From the NCBI GenBank assembly GCA_964624465.1, contig CAZUZD010000112.1:1-17326 (forward strand): 17,326 nucleotides of DNA, given 5' to 3'. Source of the stretch: CAZUZD01 sp964624465 (GTDB lineage Bacteria > Planctomycetota > Planctomycetia > Isosphaerales > Isosphaeraceae). Position 1 is the stretch's first letter. Every line of letters begins with the position of its first letter. Shown here one piece after another: positions 1 through 7,307 of this stretch. The notes under the pieces are model-generated. The model saw nothing but the letters and a program-made list of their open reading frames with translations, ran no database searches and was not told the origin of the DNA. Position numbers and translations under genes: made by a program.

Positions 1-317
1 GGCCCCTCGCCACTGAATTCGGGCGCCTGGCCCGCCGACGACCCGGCCCGGCCTGCGCGCTCCGCCCCACCCGGGCCCGGTCGCGCCCGCCCGCCGCCAC
101 TGGTGCCCTGGCTTGTCGGATGATCCATCGAGTTGGTAGTCTTGGCAATCTTTGAGGTTTGTGAAGTTTAGGGAGTTGGTAGGATGGGTAATTTTCGCAA
201 CAGCGTATGCTTGCGAAGGTGCTCGTGATAGGTTTCGGGGGCTGGTTCCTTGGGGGTTGTGGCCGGGATCGGTCGGCGACCCGGGGACCGGCCCGACTCT
301 GGCGGGAGGGACGGGCG
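1..317. other. Gene-free left edge and 5' leader of the surface-protein gene
   Basis: Positions 1-120 are very GC-rich and show nothing I can name. From about 120 to 215 the composition becomes clearly AT-richer than the rest of the window, as expected for a promoter and leader. Two copies of the 10-mer GAGTTGGTAG lie at 130-139 and 173-182, 43 bp apart. A hairpin (TTCGCAA 194-200 pairing with TTGCGAA 211-217, 10-nt loop, extendable by two G-U pairs) follows. I infer that this is the leader of the gene starting at 318. No ORF here has credible coding features. Confidence 0.5.
159..185 (+). promoter_or_regulatory. Weak candidate promoter for the surface-protein gene
   Basis: TTGTGA at 159-164 (4 of 6 matches to the -35 consensus) and TAGGAT at 180-185 (4 of 6 matches to the -10 consensus, with the key T, A and final T) lie 15 bp apart, which is shorter than ideal. 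The location in the AT-rich leader is the main support. An alternative sigma factor or another pair of hexamers is equally possible. Confidence 0.2.
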
Positions 318-3300
318 ATGAATCGGTTGCGTGGGACCTCGGAGCGACGGATCCGTCCGGTGGGGCGGCCGCGGCGTTGCGTGCCCGGGGTCCAGGCCCT
401 GGAGGCGCGCCAGCTGCTGGCGAACTTCGCCTTTGATCCGGACGGCCCGGGGCCGCTCACGCCGACCAGCATCGACCCGAGCGGCCTGATCGGCGGCTTC
501 GACTTCTCGGTGGGCAACGCCCTGGCGCAGGGCGCGGTCACGGCGATCGGCCAGAAGCTGGCCGACCCGGCCGGGCCGAACCCGCAGTTCCAGATCCTGT
601 ACCAGGCGACGCTGGCCGGGTTCATCAACCCCGGCGGCACCACGGTGGGCGCCCCCGGTCTCAACGGCATGCCGGCCTCGGCCGCGCCGTTCCAGATCAC
701 GGTGCTGGCGAGCATCACCGAGGAGTTGCTCTCCTACGACGCCGTGATGGGCACGGCGATCTTCCGGGTCGCCCCCGACCAGGCCGCCGGCAGCTTCTAC
801 CGCATCTACTTCCACACCGGCGCCACCGACGCCGAGGCGCTGACGGCCAACAACCTGACCGGCGCCGGCTTCACCGACGGCACCATGGTCCTGAGCGGCG
901 TGCCGGTGGGTGGCTCGGGCAGCGAGGGCCTGTTCAACCTGAACATGGTCCCCGGCACCAACCCGCCGACCCCGGTGGTCGGGCCGTTCGACCAGTTCGG
1001 CGCCGACAACGCCGCGGGGCGGCTGACGATCGTCGGCAACGGCGCGGCGGCCATTCCGGTGCGGGTCGAGCAGATCAACCCGAGCTGGTTCCTGACGCCG
1101 ATCACCAACCTGTCGTTCAACACCACGGCCAACACGCCGTTCCTGACGACCAACCCCTCGGCCGTGTTCAGCACGGTCGTCGGCGGCGCTTACACCACGG
1201 TGACGCCCGACCTGGGCCCGATCAACGGCTCGACCGGGGCCGACTTCCAGACCTCGGCCGACGCCAACGCCTCCACCCGGCAGTCGTCGCTGCGGCTGGT
1301 CAAGTCCGTCAACGGCATCGACGCCAACACGCCGCCCGGCCCGAACATCCCCGTCGGGGCGCCGGTCAACTACACGTACACCGTGACGAACACCGGCGAG
1401 ATCCCGCTGACGGGCGTCACCATCACCGACGACAACGGCACGCCGGGCGCCCCCGGCGACGACTTCGTGCCGGCGCCGATCCTGGCGGGCGGCTTCAACT
1501 CGGGCGACCTCGACCAGGATGGCCGGCTCGACCCGGGCGAGACCTGGAACTTCGCCGGCCCCTCGAAGTTCGCCACCGCCGGCGTCACCACCAACCTCGC
1601 CACCGCCAGCGCCACCGACGCCTTCGGCTCCACCATCACCGACTCCGACCCAGCCAGCTACAACGGCGTCGCCGTCGTGTCGCCCGGCATCCAGGTCGTC
1701 AAGTTTGTCAACGGCCAAGACGCGAACACGCCACCGGGGCCGAACATCCCGGTCGGGGCGCCGGTGGACTACACGTACGCCGTGACGAACATCGGCAACC
1801 AGCCGCTCACCGGCATCACGCTGGTCGACGACAACGGCACGCCCGCCAACCCGGGCGACGACTTCGCGCCGGCGCCGATCCTGGCCGGTGGCTTCAACAC
1901 CGGTGACCTGAACCAGAACGGGACGCTCGACCCGGGCGAGACCTGGAACTACGCGGGGCCGTCGAAGTTCGCGACCCTGGGCGTGACCACGAACCTCGTG
2001 ACGGCCAGCGGCACCGATCCGTTCGGCACGACGGTCAGCGACTCGGACCCGGCCAGCTACAACGGCGTGGCGGTCGTGTCGCCGGGCATCCAGGTGGTCA
2101 AGTTCGTCAACGGCGTCGACGCCAACACGCCGCCCGGCCCGGACGTCCCCGTCGGGGCGCCGGTGGACTACACGTACGCCGTGACGAACATCGGCAACCA
2201 GCCGCTCACCGGCATCACGCTGGTCGACGACAACGGCACGCCCGCCAACCCGGGCGACGACTTCGCCCCGGCCCCGGTCCTGGCGGGTGGCTTCAACACC
2301 GGCGACCTGAACCAGAACGGGACCCTCGATCCGGGCGAGACGTGGAACTACACCGGCCCGTCGAAGACGGCGACCCTGGGCGTCACGACGAACATCGTGA
2401 CGGCAACGGGGACCGCGCCCGGCGGCACGACCGTCTCCGACTCCGACCCGGCCAGCTACAACGGCGTGGCGGTGGTGACGCCGGGCCTCCGGATCGTGAA
2501 GTTCGTCAACGGTCAGGACGCGAACACGCCGCCGGGGATCAACATCCCGGTCGGGGCGCCGGTCAACTACACGTACGCGGTGACGAACACCGGCGACGTG
2601 TCGCTGACGAACATCACGATCGTCGACGACAACGGCACACCGGCCAATCCGGCCGACGACTTCGCACCCGCCCCGATCCTGGCGGGTGGCTTCAACACCG
2701 GCGACCTGAACCAGAACGGGACCCTCGACCCCGGCGAGACGTGGAACTACGCCGGGCCGTCGAAGACGGCGACCCTGGGCGTGACGACCAACATCGCCAC
2801 GGCGACGGGGGTCGCGCCCGGCGGCACGGTGGTGAGCAACTCCGACCCGGCTAGCTACAACGGGGTGAGCCCGGCGCTGCGGATCGCCCTGGCGAAGCAG
2901 GCCAGCGGCTTGCTGCTGACGACCGTCGACAGCCTGGTGCGGATGGGCTACCACGACCAGCACACGCGGATCGTGCTCGGGTTCACCGCGCCCCTGGACG
3001 CGGCTCGGGCGCAGGATCTACGCAACTACACGCTGGTGCTGGCGGGCCGCGACGGCCGGTTCGGGACGGCCGACGACCGCACAGCGCGGCTGCTCTCGGC
3101 GGTCTACGACCCGACGCTGCGGACGGTCACGCTCAAGACCGCCGACAAGCTGGCGCTCAACGGCCGCTACCGCCTGACGGTCAACTGCGACCCGCCCACG
3201 GGCCTGACCAACGCGGCCGGCGTGCCGGTCGACGGCGATGACAACGGCCTGCCCGGCGGCGCGTTCGTCCGCGAGTTCGGCCGCGACGCCTTCCGCCTGA

Positions 3301-4040
3301 ACCTCAACCGGGTGGTGCAGACCGTTGACACCACGGGCGCGGTCGGGCCGCTGGTCAACCTGGGCGACCCGGTGACCTTCAGCTACCAGGTCACGAACCC
3401 GGGCGTCGCGCCCCTGGCGATCACCCGCTTCGTCGACAACGCCGGCACGCCGAGCGACCCGGCCGACGACTTCACGCCGACCTACGTCGGCGGCGACACC
3501 AACGGCAACGGCCTGGTCGACCCGACCGAGACCTGGCGATACATTGCGACGCGGGCCGCCGGGGCCGGCCAGTACACGAACACCGCCACCGTCACGGCCG
3601 GCAGTCCGAACGTGCCCCCCGGCACGACCGTCTCCGCCAGCGCCACGGCCAACGCCTTCGGCGTGGTGCCCACGGTCAACTCGCTGGAGCGGTGGAACTA
3701 CCACAACCAGTCGACGCTGGTCGTGATCGGCTACAACGGCCCGCTGAGCGTGGCCGCCGCGTCGAACCCGGCGCTCTACGAGATCGTGGGCCCGAACCAG
3801 CAGCGGGTCGGGATCACCCGGGTGAGTGTCGACCCGCTCACGCGGACCGTCACGCTGGTGCCGGCCGCGCGGCTGAACATCCACCACGTCTACCGCGTGA
3901 CCGCCCGGAGCCCGTTCCCCGGCGGGCCGACCTTCAGCGGCACCCTGGCGGGGTCCGGCAGCCTCGCCTCGCCGTTCCCCAGGCCCCTGCCCCCCATCGC
4001 CACCGTGGCCCGCACCCCCCGCGTGGTCCGCAGTCGCTGA
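318..4040 (+). CDS. LEPR-XLL-type surface protein with DUF11 repeats and EF-hand-like loops
   Basis: This is a 1240-residue protein. I chose ATG 318 because GGGAGG precedes it (304-309) and because it puts the motif ALEARQLLA near residue 30. That motif matches the planctomycete LEPR-XLL N-terminal signature of exported or surface proteins. Residues ~35-324 form a unique domain ending in QTSADANAS. Residues 325-853 are four DUF11-type repeats (TIGR01451-like) with an exact 133-residue period. Residues ~873-975 and ~1120-1215 are two homologous beta-rich modules sharing the pattern VDPxTRTVTL...LN..YR.T. A degenerate fifth DUF11 unit (~994-1108) sits between them. Each DUF11 unit carries a D-x-[DN]-x-[DN]-G-x-x-D-x-x-E loop, probably binding calcium. 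There is no PEP-CTERM or LPXTG-like tail. An upstream in-frame ATG at 207 would add a hydrophobic stretch ending in LGGC, but it lacks a well-placed ribosome binding site. The role is probably structural or adhesive; the partner is unknown. Confidence 0.85.
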   Translation: MNRLRGTSERRIRPVGRPRRCVPGVQALEARQLLANFAFDPDGPGPLTPTSIDPSGLIGGFDFSVGNALAQGAVTAIGQKLADPAGPNPQFQILYQATLAGFINPGGTTVGAPGLNGMPASAAPFQITVLASITEELLSYDAVMGTAIFRVAPDQAAGSFYRIYFHTGATDAEALTANNLTGAGFTDGTMVLSGVPVGGSGSEGLFNLNMVPGTNPPTPVVGPFDQFGADNAAGRLTIVGNGAAAIPVRVEQINPSWFLTPITNLSFNTTANTPFLTTNPSAVFSTVVGGAYTTVTPDLGPINGSTGADFQTSADANASTRQSSLRLVKSVNGIDANTPPGPNIPVGAPVNYTYTVTNTGEIPLTGVTITDDNGTPGAPGDDFVPAPILAGGFNSGDLDQDGRLDPGETWNFAGPSKFATAGVTTNLATASATDAFGSTITDSDPASYNGVAVVSPGIQVVKFVNGQDANTPPGPNIPVGAPVDYTYAVTNIGNQPLTGITLVDDNGTPANPGDDFAPAPILAGGFNTGDLNQNGTLDPGETWNYAGPSKFATLGVTTNLVTASGTDPFGTTVSDSDPASYNGVAVVSPGIQVVKFVNGVDANTPPGPDVPVGAPVDYTYAVTNIGNQPLTGITLVDDNGTPANPGDDFAPAPVLAGGFNTGDLNQNGTLDPGETWNYTGPSKTATLGVTTNIVTATGTAPGGTTVSDSDPASYNGVAVVTPGLRIVKFVNGQDANTPPGINIPVGAPVNYTYAVTNTGDVSLTNITIVDDNGTPANPADDFAPAPILAGGFNTGDLNQNGTLDPGETWNYAGPSKTATLGVTTNIATATGVAPGGTVVSNSDPASYNGVSPALRIALAKQASGLLLTTVDSLVRMGYHDQHTRIVLGFTAPLDAARAQDLRNYTLVLAGRDGRFGTADDRTARLLSAVYDPTLRTVTLKTADKLALNGRYRLTVNCDPPTGLTNAAGVPVDGDDNGLPGGAFVREFGRDAFRLNLNRVVQTVDTTGAVGPLVNLGDPVTFSYQVTNPGVAPLAITRFVDNAGTPSDPADDFTPTYVGGDTNGNGLVDPTETWRYIATRAAGAGQYTNTATVTAGSPNVPPGTTVSASATANAFGVVPTVNSLERWNYHNQSTLVVIGYNGPLSVAAASNPALYEIVGPNQQRVGITRVSVDPLTRTVTLVPAARLNIHHVYRVTARSPFPGGPTFSGTLAGSGSLASPFPRPLPPIATVARTPRVVRSR
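1290..2876 (+). repeat. Four in-frame 399-bp tandem repeats (DUF11 units)
   Basis: Copies start at 1290, 1689, 2088 and 2487; the last is shortened by three codons at its end. The spacing was checked on the shared GTCAACGG words at 1308, 1707, 2106 and 2505, which are exactly 399 bp apart each time, so the period is 133 codons. Copies 2 and 3 are identical over 116 bp (1752-1867 against 2151-2266), including synonymous sites, which points to recent duplication or gene conversion. Copies 1 and 4 are more diverged. Confidence 0.95.
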
Positions 4041-4047
4041 GCCCCGC

Positions 4048-4080
4048 GGGCGGGATCGATCGACCCGGTCGATCCCGCCC
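4048..4080 (+). terminator. Strong hairpin after the surface-protein gene
   Basis: A perfect 12-bp stem (GGGCGGGATCGA at 4048-4059 with its complement at 4069-4080) and a 9-nt loop start 7 bases after the stop codon. No T-run follows, so this is either a GC-hairpin terminator or an mRNA 3'-end stabiliser. A second smaller hairpin (GCCGGCG 4102-4108 with CGCCGGC 4116-4122) lies just downstream. Confidence 0.7.
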
Positions 4081-4321
4081 CGTTCGGCTGCACCCCACCC
4101 CGCCGGCGTCCCGTTCGCCGGCGCGGGCTCACCCCTGCGCGGCCGGGGTGGCCGCGCGGACGCATCGCGGGAAGCTGGCAGCGCTGGTAAGATCGAGCCA
4201 GGCCGCGCTCGGGCGGCCGCTCCTCACCCGACGCGGCCCGGTTCGGCGTGATCCGGATGGGCTCGGGACGGACGGATGGACGGATGGGTCGGGCGTGGGC
4301 ATGCGAGGGGGCGACGGACGG

Positions 4322-6007
4322 ATGAAGGTCTTGGTGCTGGGGCTCGATGGCGCGACGTGGGACATCCTCGGCCCCCTGGTCGAGGCCGGCCGGATGCCGA
4401 ACCTCGCCGCGCTCATGGCCCGGGGAGCCTCCGGGCCGCTGGGCTCTGTCTTCCCGCCGCTGAGCCCGGTCGCCTGGACGGCCGTCATGACGGGCAAGAA
4501 CTCGGGCAAGCACGGCGTCTTCGAGTTCCTCGAGTACGGCCACGACCCCCGCCACGGCCGGGTCAACTCGGCGCGGGCGATCCAGTCGGACCTGGTCTGG
4601 GAGGTCGCCGGCCGCCACGGCAAGACGACCGTCGCCGGCGCGGTGCCGATGAGCTACCCGCACCGCAAGGCCCCTGGCTTCTACCTGGGCGACTTCCTGA
4701 GCCCGCCGGCGGCCCCCGACTTCGCCAGCGACCCGGCCGTGCTGGCCGACCTGGAGCGGCACCTCGGCGGTCCCTACCGCCCCTGGTCGACCGCCGTGCA
4801 CGACGGCGGCCGCGAGCCCCAGGCGCTGGCCGAGCTGACCGACTTCCTCGACCATCACCTCAAGGCCGTGCAGTTCCTGATGGGCCGGTGCCCCTGGGAC
4901 CTGTTCGTCTACGACCTGATGGCCACCGACCGGATCCAGCACGAGCTCTGGCACGCCTGGGACCCCTCGCACCGGATGGCCAGGGGCCGCGACCTCTCGG
5001 CCGTGCGCGAGGGGTTCATCCAGTTCTGGGAGCGGCTCGATCGCGGCATCGGCGAGGTCGCCGCGGCGCTGCCCTCCGACGCCGCCCTGCTCCTGATGAG
5101 CGACCACGGCTTCGGGCCGATCGAGTGGTACGTCAACTTCAACGTCTGGCTGCTGGAGCAGGGCTTCATCGCGCTCCAGGACTCGCTGTACGTCAGGCAG
5201 AAGCACTTCTTCTACAAGCGTGGCATCACCCCCGAGTGGTTCTACGGCCTGATGGCGAAGTTCGGCGGGGCCCGCACGCGGGTCAGCCGCTTCGGCGGCA
5301 AGCAGCTCGGCGGCCTCGACCGCCTGGCCGACGCCGCGTTCCTGTCGCGGCGGCACATCGACTGGTCGAAGACGAAGGCCTATGCGCAGGGCAACTTCGG
5401 CCAGATCTTCCTGAACCTGAAGGGCCGGCAGCCGCAGGGGTGCGTCGACCCGGCCGATGCCCCGGCGGTGCTGGCCGACCTGAAGGCGCAGCTCGGCGAG
5501 CTGAAGCACCCCGAGACCGGCGCCCCGCTGGTCGAGCGGATCTACGAGCGCGACGAGCTGTACCACGGCCCGCACAGCGGCCTGGCCCCCGACCTGACCG
5601 TCGTCCTGGGCGACTGGCGGTACCGGACCATCGGGCTCTACGACTTCACCACGCACACCGTGATCTCGCCGGCCTTCGGGCCCACCGGCGACCACCGCGT
5701 CGAGGGCATGTTCGTCGGCGCCGGCCCCGGCTTCCAGGCGGGCACCACCCCCCAGGGGGCGACCCTCTTCGACATCGCCCCGACCGTGCTCGGCCTGCTC
5801 GGCGTGCCCCTGCCGGCCGACCTCGACGGCCGCGTGCTGGCCGAGGTGCTCGACCCCGCGCTCGTCGCGGCGGCCGTCACCGAGGCCGCTCCCCCCGACG
5901 GCGGCCCCACGCCCGGCGCGCCCGCCGCCGTCACCGCCGACTCCGGCTACACCGAGGACGAGGACGCCGCCATCCAGCAGCGCCTGGCCGACCTCGGCTA
6001 CCTCTGA
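4322..6007 (+). CDS. Alkaline-phosphatase-superfamily phosphohydrolase (type I phosphodiesterase / nucleotide pyrophosphatase-like)
   Basis: This 561-residue protein resembles the predicted AlkP-superfamily phosphohydrolases/phosphomutases (COG3379, PF01663-like). The N-terminus reads VLGLDGATWD, with metal-ligand candidate D9. Residues 45-68 hold the family's PPLSPVAWT..MTGKNSGKHG block, with T53 a plausible nucleophile. Further metal-ligand candidates are D203 and H207 (TDRIQHELWHAW), D261-H262 (MSDHGFG) and H458 (TGDHR). The C-terminus ends in IQQRLADLGYL, as I recall is usual for the group. No signal peptide is visible, so it is probably cytoplasmic. ATG 4322 is preceded by a GAGGGGG-type site at ~4305-4311; an in-frame ATG at 4301 would add seven residues. 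Related enzymes act on phosphodiesters or phosphosugars, but the substrate cannot be read from the sequence. It stands alone between two hairpins and is probably monocistronic. Confidence 0.85.
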   Translation: MKVLVLGLDGATWDILGPLVEAGRMPNLAALMARGASGPLGSVFPPLSPVAWTAVMTGKNSGKHGVFEFLEYGHDPRHGRVNSARAIQSDLVWEVAGRHGKTTVAGAVPMSYPHRKAPGFYLGDFLSPPAAPDFASDPAVLADLERHLGGPYRPWSTAVHDGGREPQALAELTDFLDHHLKAVQFLMGRCPWDLFVYDLMATDRIQHELWHAWDPSHRMARGRDLSAVREGFIQFWERLDRGIGEVAAALPSDAALLLMSDHGFGPIEWYVNFNVWLLEQGFIALQDSLYVRQKHFFYKRGITPEWFYGLMAKFGGARTRVSRFGGKQLGGLDRLADAAFLSRRHIDWSKTKAYAQGNFGQIFLNLKGRQPQGCVDPADAPAVLADLKAQLGELKHPETGAPLVERIYERDELYHGPHSGLAPDLTVVLGDWRYRTIGLYDFTTHTVISPAFGPTGDHRVEGMFVGAGPGFQAGTTPQGATLFDIAPTVLGLLGVPLPADLDGRVLAEVLDPALVAAAVTEAAPPDGGPTPGAPAAVTADSGYTEDEDAAIQQRLADLGYL

Positions 6008-6046
6008 GCCGAGAGCGTCGCCCCCATCCCGGCCCCCGCCACCCCG

Positions 6047-6280
6047 CCTGGTCGGGCCGCAGTTGCGGATCGTCGGCGGTTGGGCCGCACCCACGCCCTG
6101 ACAGACAGAGCCGCCGGTGGCTTGCATCTGGTCTCGTCGGGGCTGCTGTGCGGACCCGTCTTTGGATCGGCCCGCACCACCCCCCACCAGACGGAGCCGC
6201 CGGTGGCCTGCGTCCGGTCTCGTAGGGTCCGCTGTGCGGACCGGCTTCGGATCGGTCCGCACAGCGGACCCTACAGAACC
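6047..6280. repeat. Decayed 86-bp intergenic tandem array
   Basis: Two units share AGCCGCCGGTGG at 6109 and 6195, giving an 86-bp period, and continue with matching blocks (GGTCTCGT, CTGTGCGGACC, GGATCGG.CCGCAC). A more diverged partial unit precedes them from about 6047, with GTCGGGCCGCA corresponding to GTCGGGGCTGC about 85 bp later. Only the last unit retains an intact palindrome. The array does not look coding. Confidence 0.75.
6222..6274. repeat. REPIN-like palindrome with GTAG/CTAC ends
   Basis: The arms at 6222-6243 and 6253-6274 are perfect 22-bp inverted complements around a 9-nt loop (GCTTCGGAT). Each arm is itself a small hairpin: the foot GTAG, then GGTCCGC, a TGT loop and GCGGACC. 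A GTAG foot followed directly by a hairpin, repeated in inverted orientation, is the architecture of REP doublets (REPINs) mobilised by REP-associated tyrosine transposases. The assignment is by architecture only. The transcript could also fold as a terminator for the upstream gene. Confidence 0.65.
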
Positions 6281-6363
6281 AAAGAGGCCGGTGCAGCGGC
6301 CCCGAGGCAGCAGGATCGGTGGTGTTCGTGGGGGCCGACCGAGCCGGGCCCGCGCATGCCAAC

Positions 6364-6400
6364 GGCCGGCCGAGCACTCCCGAAGGAGGCTCGACCGGCC
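6364..6400 (-). terminator. Terminator hairpin downstream of the DUF1080 gene
   Basis: GGCCGG pairs with CCGGCC (6364-6369 with 6395-6400). After one C-A mismatch, CGAGC pairs with GCTCG. After one bulged A, CTCC pairs with GGAG around a CGAA tetraloop. It sits 42 bp beyond the DUF1080 stop and could also serve the convergent phosphohydrolase gene. There is no T-run on either strand. Confidence 0.65.
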
Positions 6401-6441
6401 GCGGACATGGGGGGGACGGACGGGATCTCGGGGGGCCGGGA

Positions 6442-7077
6442 TCAGTCGAGCTTCTTGAGGACGACGTCCTTGAAGCGGACCTCCATCGGCGGGCCGGCGT
6501 GGACCTGCAGGGCGATCTGGCCGGTCTTCGGGAACTGGTCGTCCTTGCGGTCGATGATCGTGGTGCCGTTGAGCTCGACCTTCAGGTGGTTGCCCTTCAG
6601 GGTGACGACGAAGTCGTTCCAGTCGCCCTTCTTGGCCAGCGCCTCGGCCTTGGCCGGGTCGTAGCGCTCGATGATGCCGCGGCTGCCGCGCTCGTCGTAC
6701 AGGACGCCGAAGTAGCCGTCGGCGATGTCGACCTGCGGGCCGGCCACGGCGCCGTCCTCGGCCCGCTTGCTGCGGACCTGGATGCCGCTGTTGCCGCCGA
6801 GGATCTTGGCCTTCGCCTTCAGCACGAAGTCGGTCTGGGGCGCCGCCAGGACCAGGAACTCGTTCTTCTTGAGCTCCCCCTCCTTGGTGCGGCCGACGAT
6901 CTCGCCGTTCTCGACCGACCAGAGGCCCTGGTTCTCGGGCGTGACCCAGCCGGCGAGGTCCTTGCCGTTGAACAGCGGCTTGAAGTCGTCCTGGGCGGCG
7001 GCGGTGGTGCGGAACTGCGGGGCGATCAGGCCGAGGCCGGCCAGGGCGGCGGCCAGGAGGGTGCGACGGGCGATCAT
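6442..7077 (-). CDS. Secreted DUF1080 (3-keto-disaccharide hydrolase-like, LamG-fold) protein
   Basis: This 211-residue protein starts with ARRTLLAAALAGLGL, a Tat-like twin-arginine signal peptide (RR at 4-5), with probable cleavage after TTAAA near residue 28. The mature part has the DUF1080/PF06439 pattern: FKPLFNGKDLAGW (32-44), WSVENGEIVGR (53-63), NSGIQVRS (96-103), DWNDFVVTLKGNHLKVELNG (152-171) and GQIALQVHAGPPMEVRFKDVVLKKL at the C-terminus. Some members of this family hydrolyse 3-keto-glycosides; many planctomycete paralogues are uncharacterised. The length is normal for a single-domain member. The gene has its own promoter at 7146-7174 and is divergent from the TIGR03067 gene, with 230 bp between them. 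The substrate is unknown. Confidence 0.9.
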   Translation of the reverse strand: MIARRTLLAAALAGLGLIAPQFRTTAAAQDDFKPLFNGKDLAGWVTPENQGLWSVENGEIVGRTKEGELKKNEFLVLAAPQTDFVLKAKAKILGGNSGIQVRSKRAEDGAVAGPQVDIADGYFGVLYDERGSRGIIERYDPAKAEALAKKGDWNDFVVTLKGNHLKVELNGTTIIDRKDDQFPKTGQIALQVHAGPPMEVRFKDVVLKKLD

Positions 7078-7145
7078 CGTGGGGCGGGCTCCGGGGAGAG
7101 GGTCGGGGGCGGGTCGCGGGTCCGGCGCGCGAAGGCGTCCCGGCC

Positions 7146-7174
7146 CTTGTACTGCCGTGCCCCGCGCGGGTCAA
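7146..7174 (-). promoter_or_regulatory. Sigma70-type promoter of the DUF1080 gene
   Basis: Read on the minus strand, TTGACC (7174-7169, 5 of 6 matches) is followed after exactly 17 bp by TACAAG (7151-7146, 4 of 6 matches). Transcription would start near 7139, leaving a leader of roughly 60 nt before the ATG at 7077. A spacing match this good in a 70%-plus GC interval is unlikely to be accidental. Confidence 0.6.
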
Positions 7175-7307
7175 CCGCCCGCCGTCGTGACCGCCGACCA
7201 GGTCCCGTTTGCCGGCGGCCGGAGTCCGGCTGGTGGCCGCGCGGCGGATGGGGCAGAATCGGGCCGGTCGGGATCGAGTCAGCGGGCCAGGACACGGGAG
7301 GCGGGCC

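Larger units (their letters stand above)
6008..6441. other. Gene-free convergent interval with a repeat array and terminator
   Basis: This 434-bp gap lies between two convergent genes. It holds a decayed 86-bp tandem array (about 6047-6280), a perfect palindrome inside the last copy (6222-6274) and a terminator hairpin (6364-6400). Short open frames on both strands run across it. They follow the repeat period in their translations and have no recognisable domains, so I do not call them as genes. Confidence 0.7.

Noticed and set aside
1290..2876. CRISPR or satellite interpretation of the 399-bp repeats
   Set aside because: The repeats are in-frame, have no unique spacers and encode a recognised protein domain.
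168..2963. Very long minus-strand open frame (931 codons) opposite the surface-protein gene
   Set aside because: It exists because the 399-bp repeats on the other strand lack stops in this frame. The translation is Arg/Val/Asp-rich, repeats with the same period and has no recognisable domain.
5998..6377. Small minus-strand ORFs downstream of the phosphohydrolase
   Set aside because: Their translations repeat with the 86-bp DNA period and cross the palindrome, so they reflect the repeat array.
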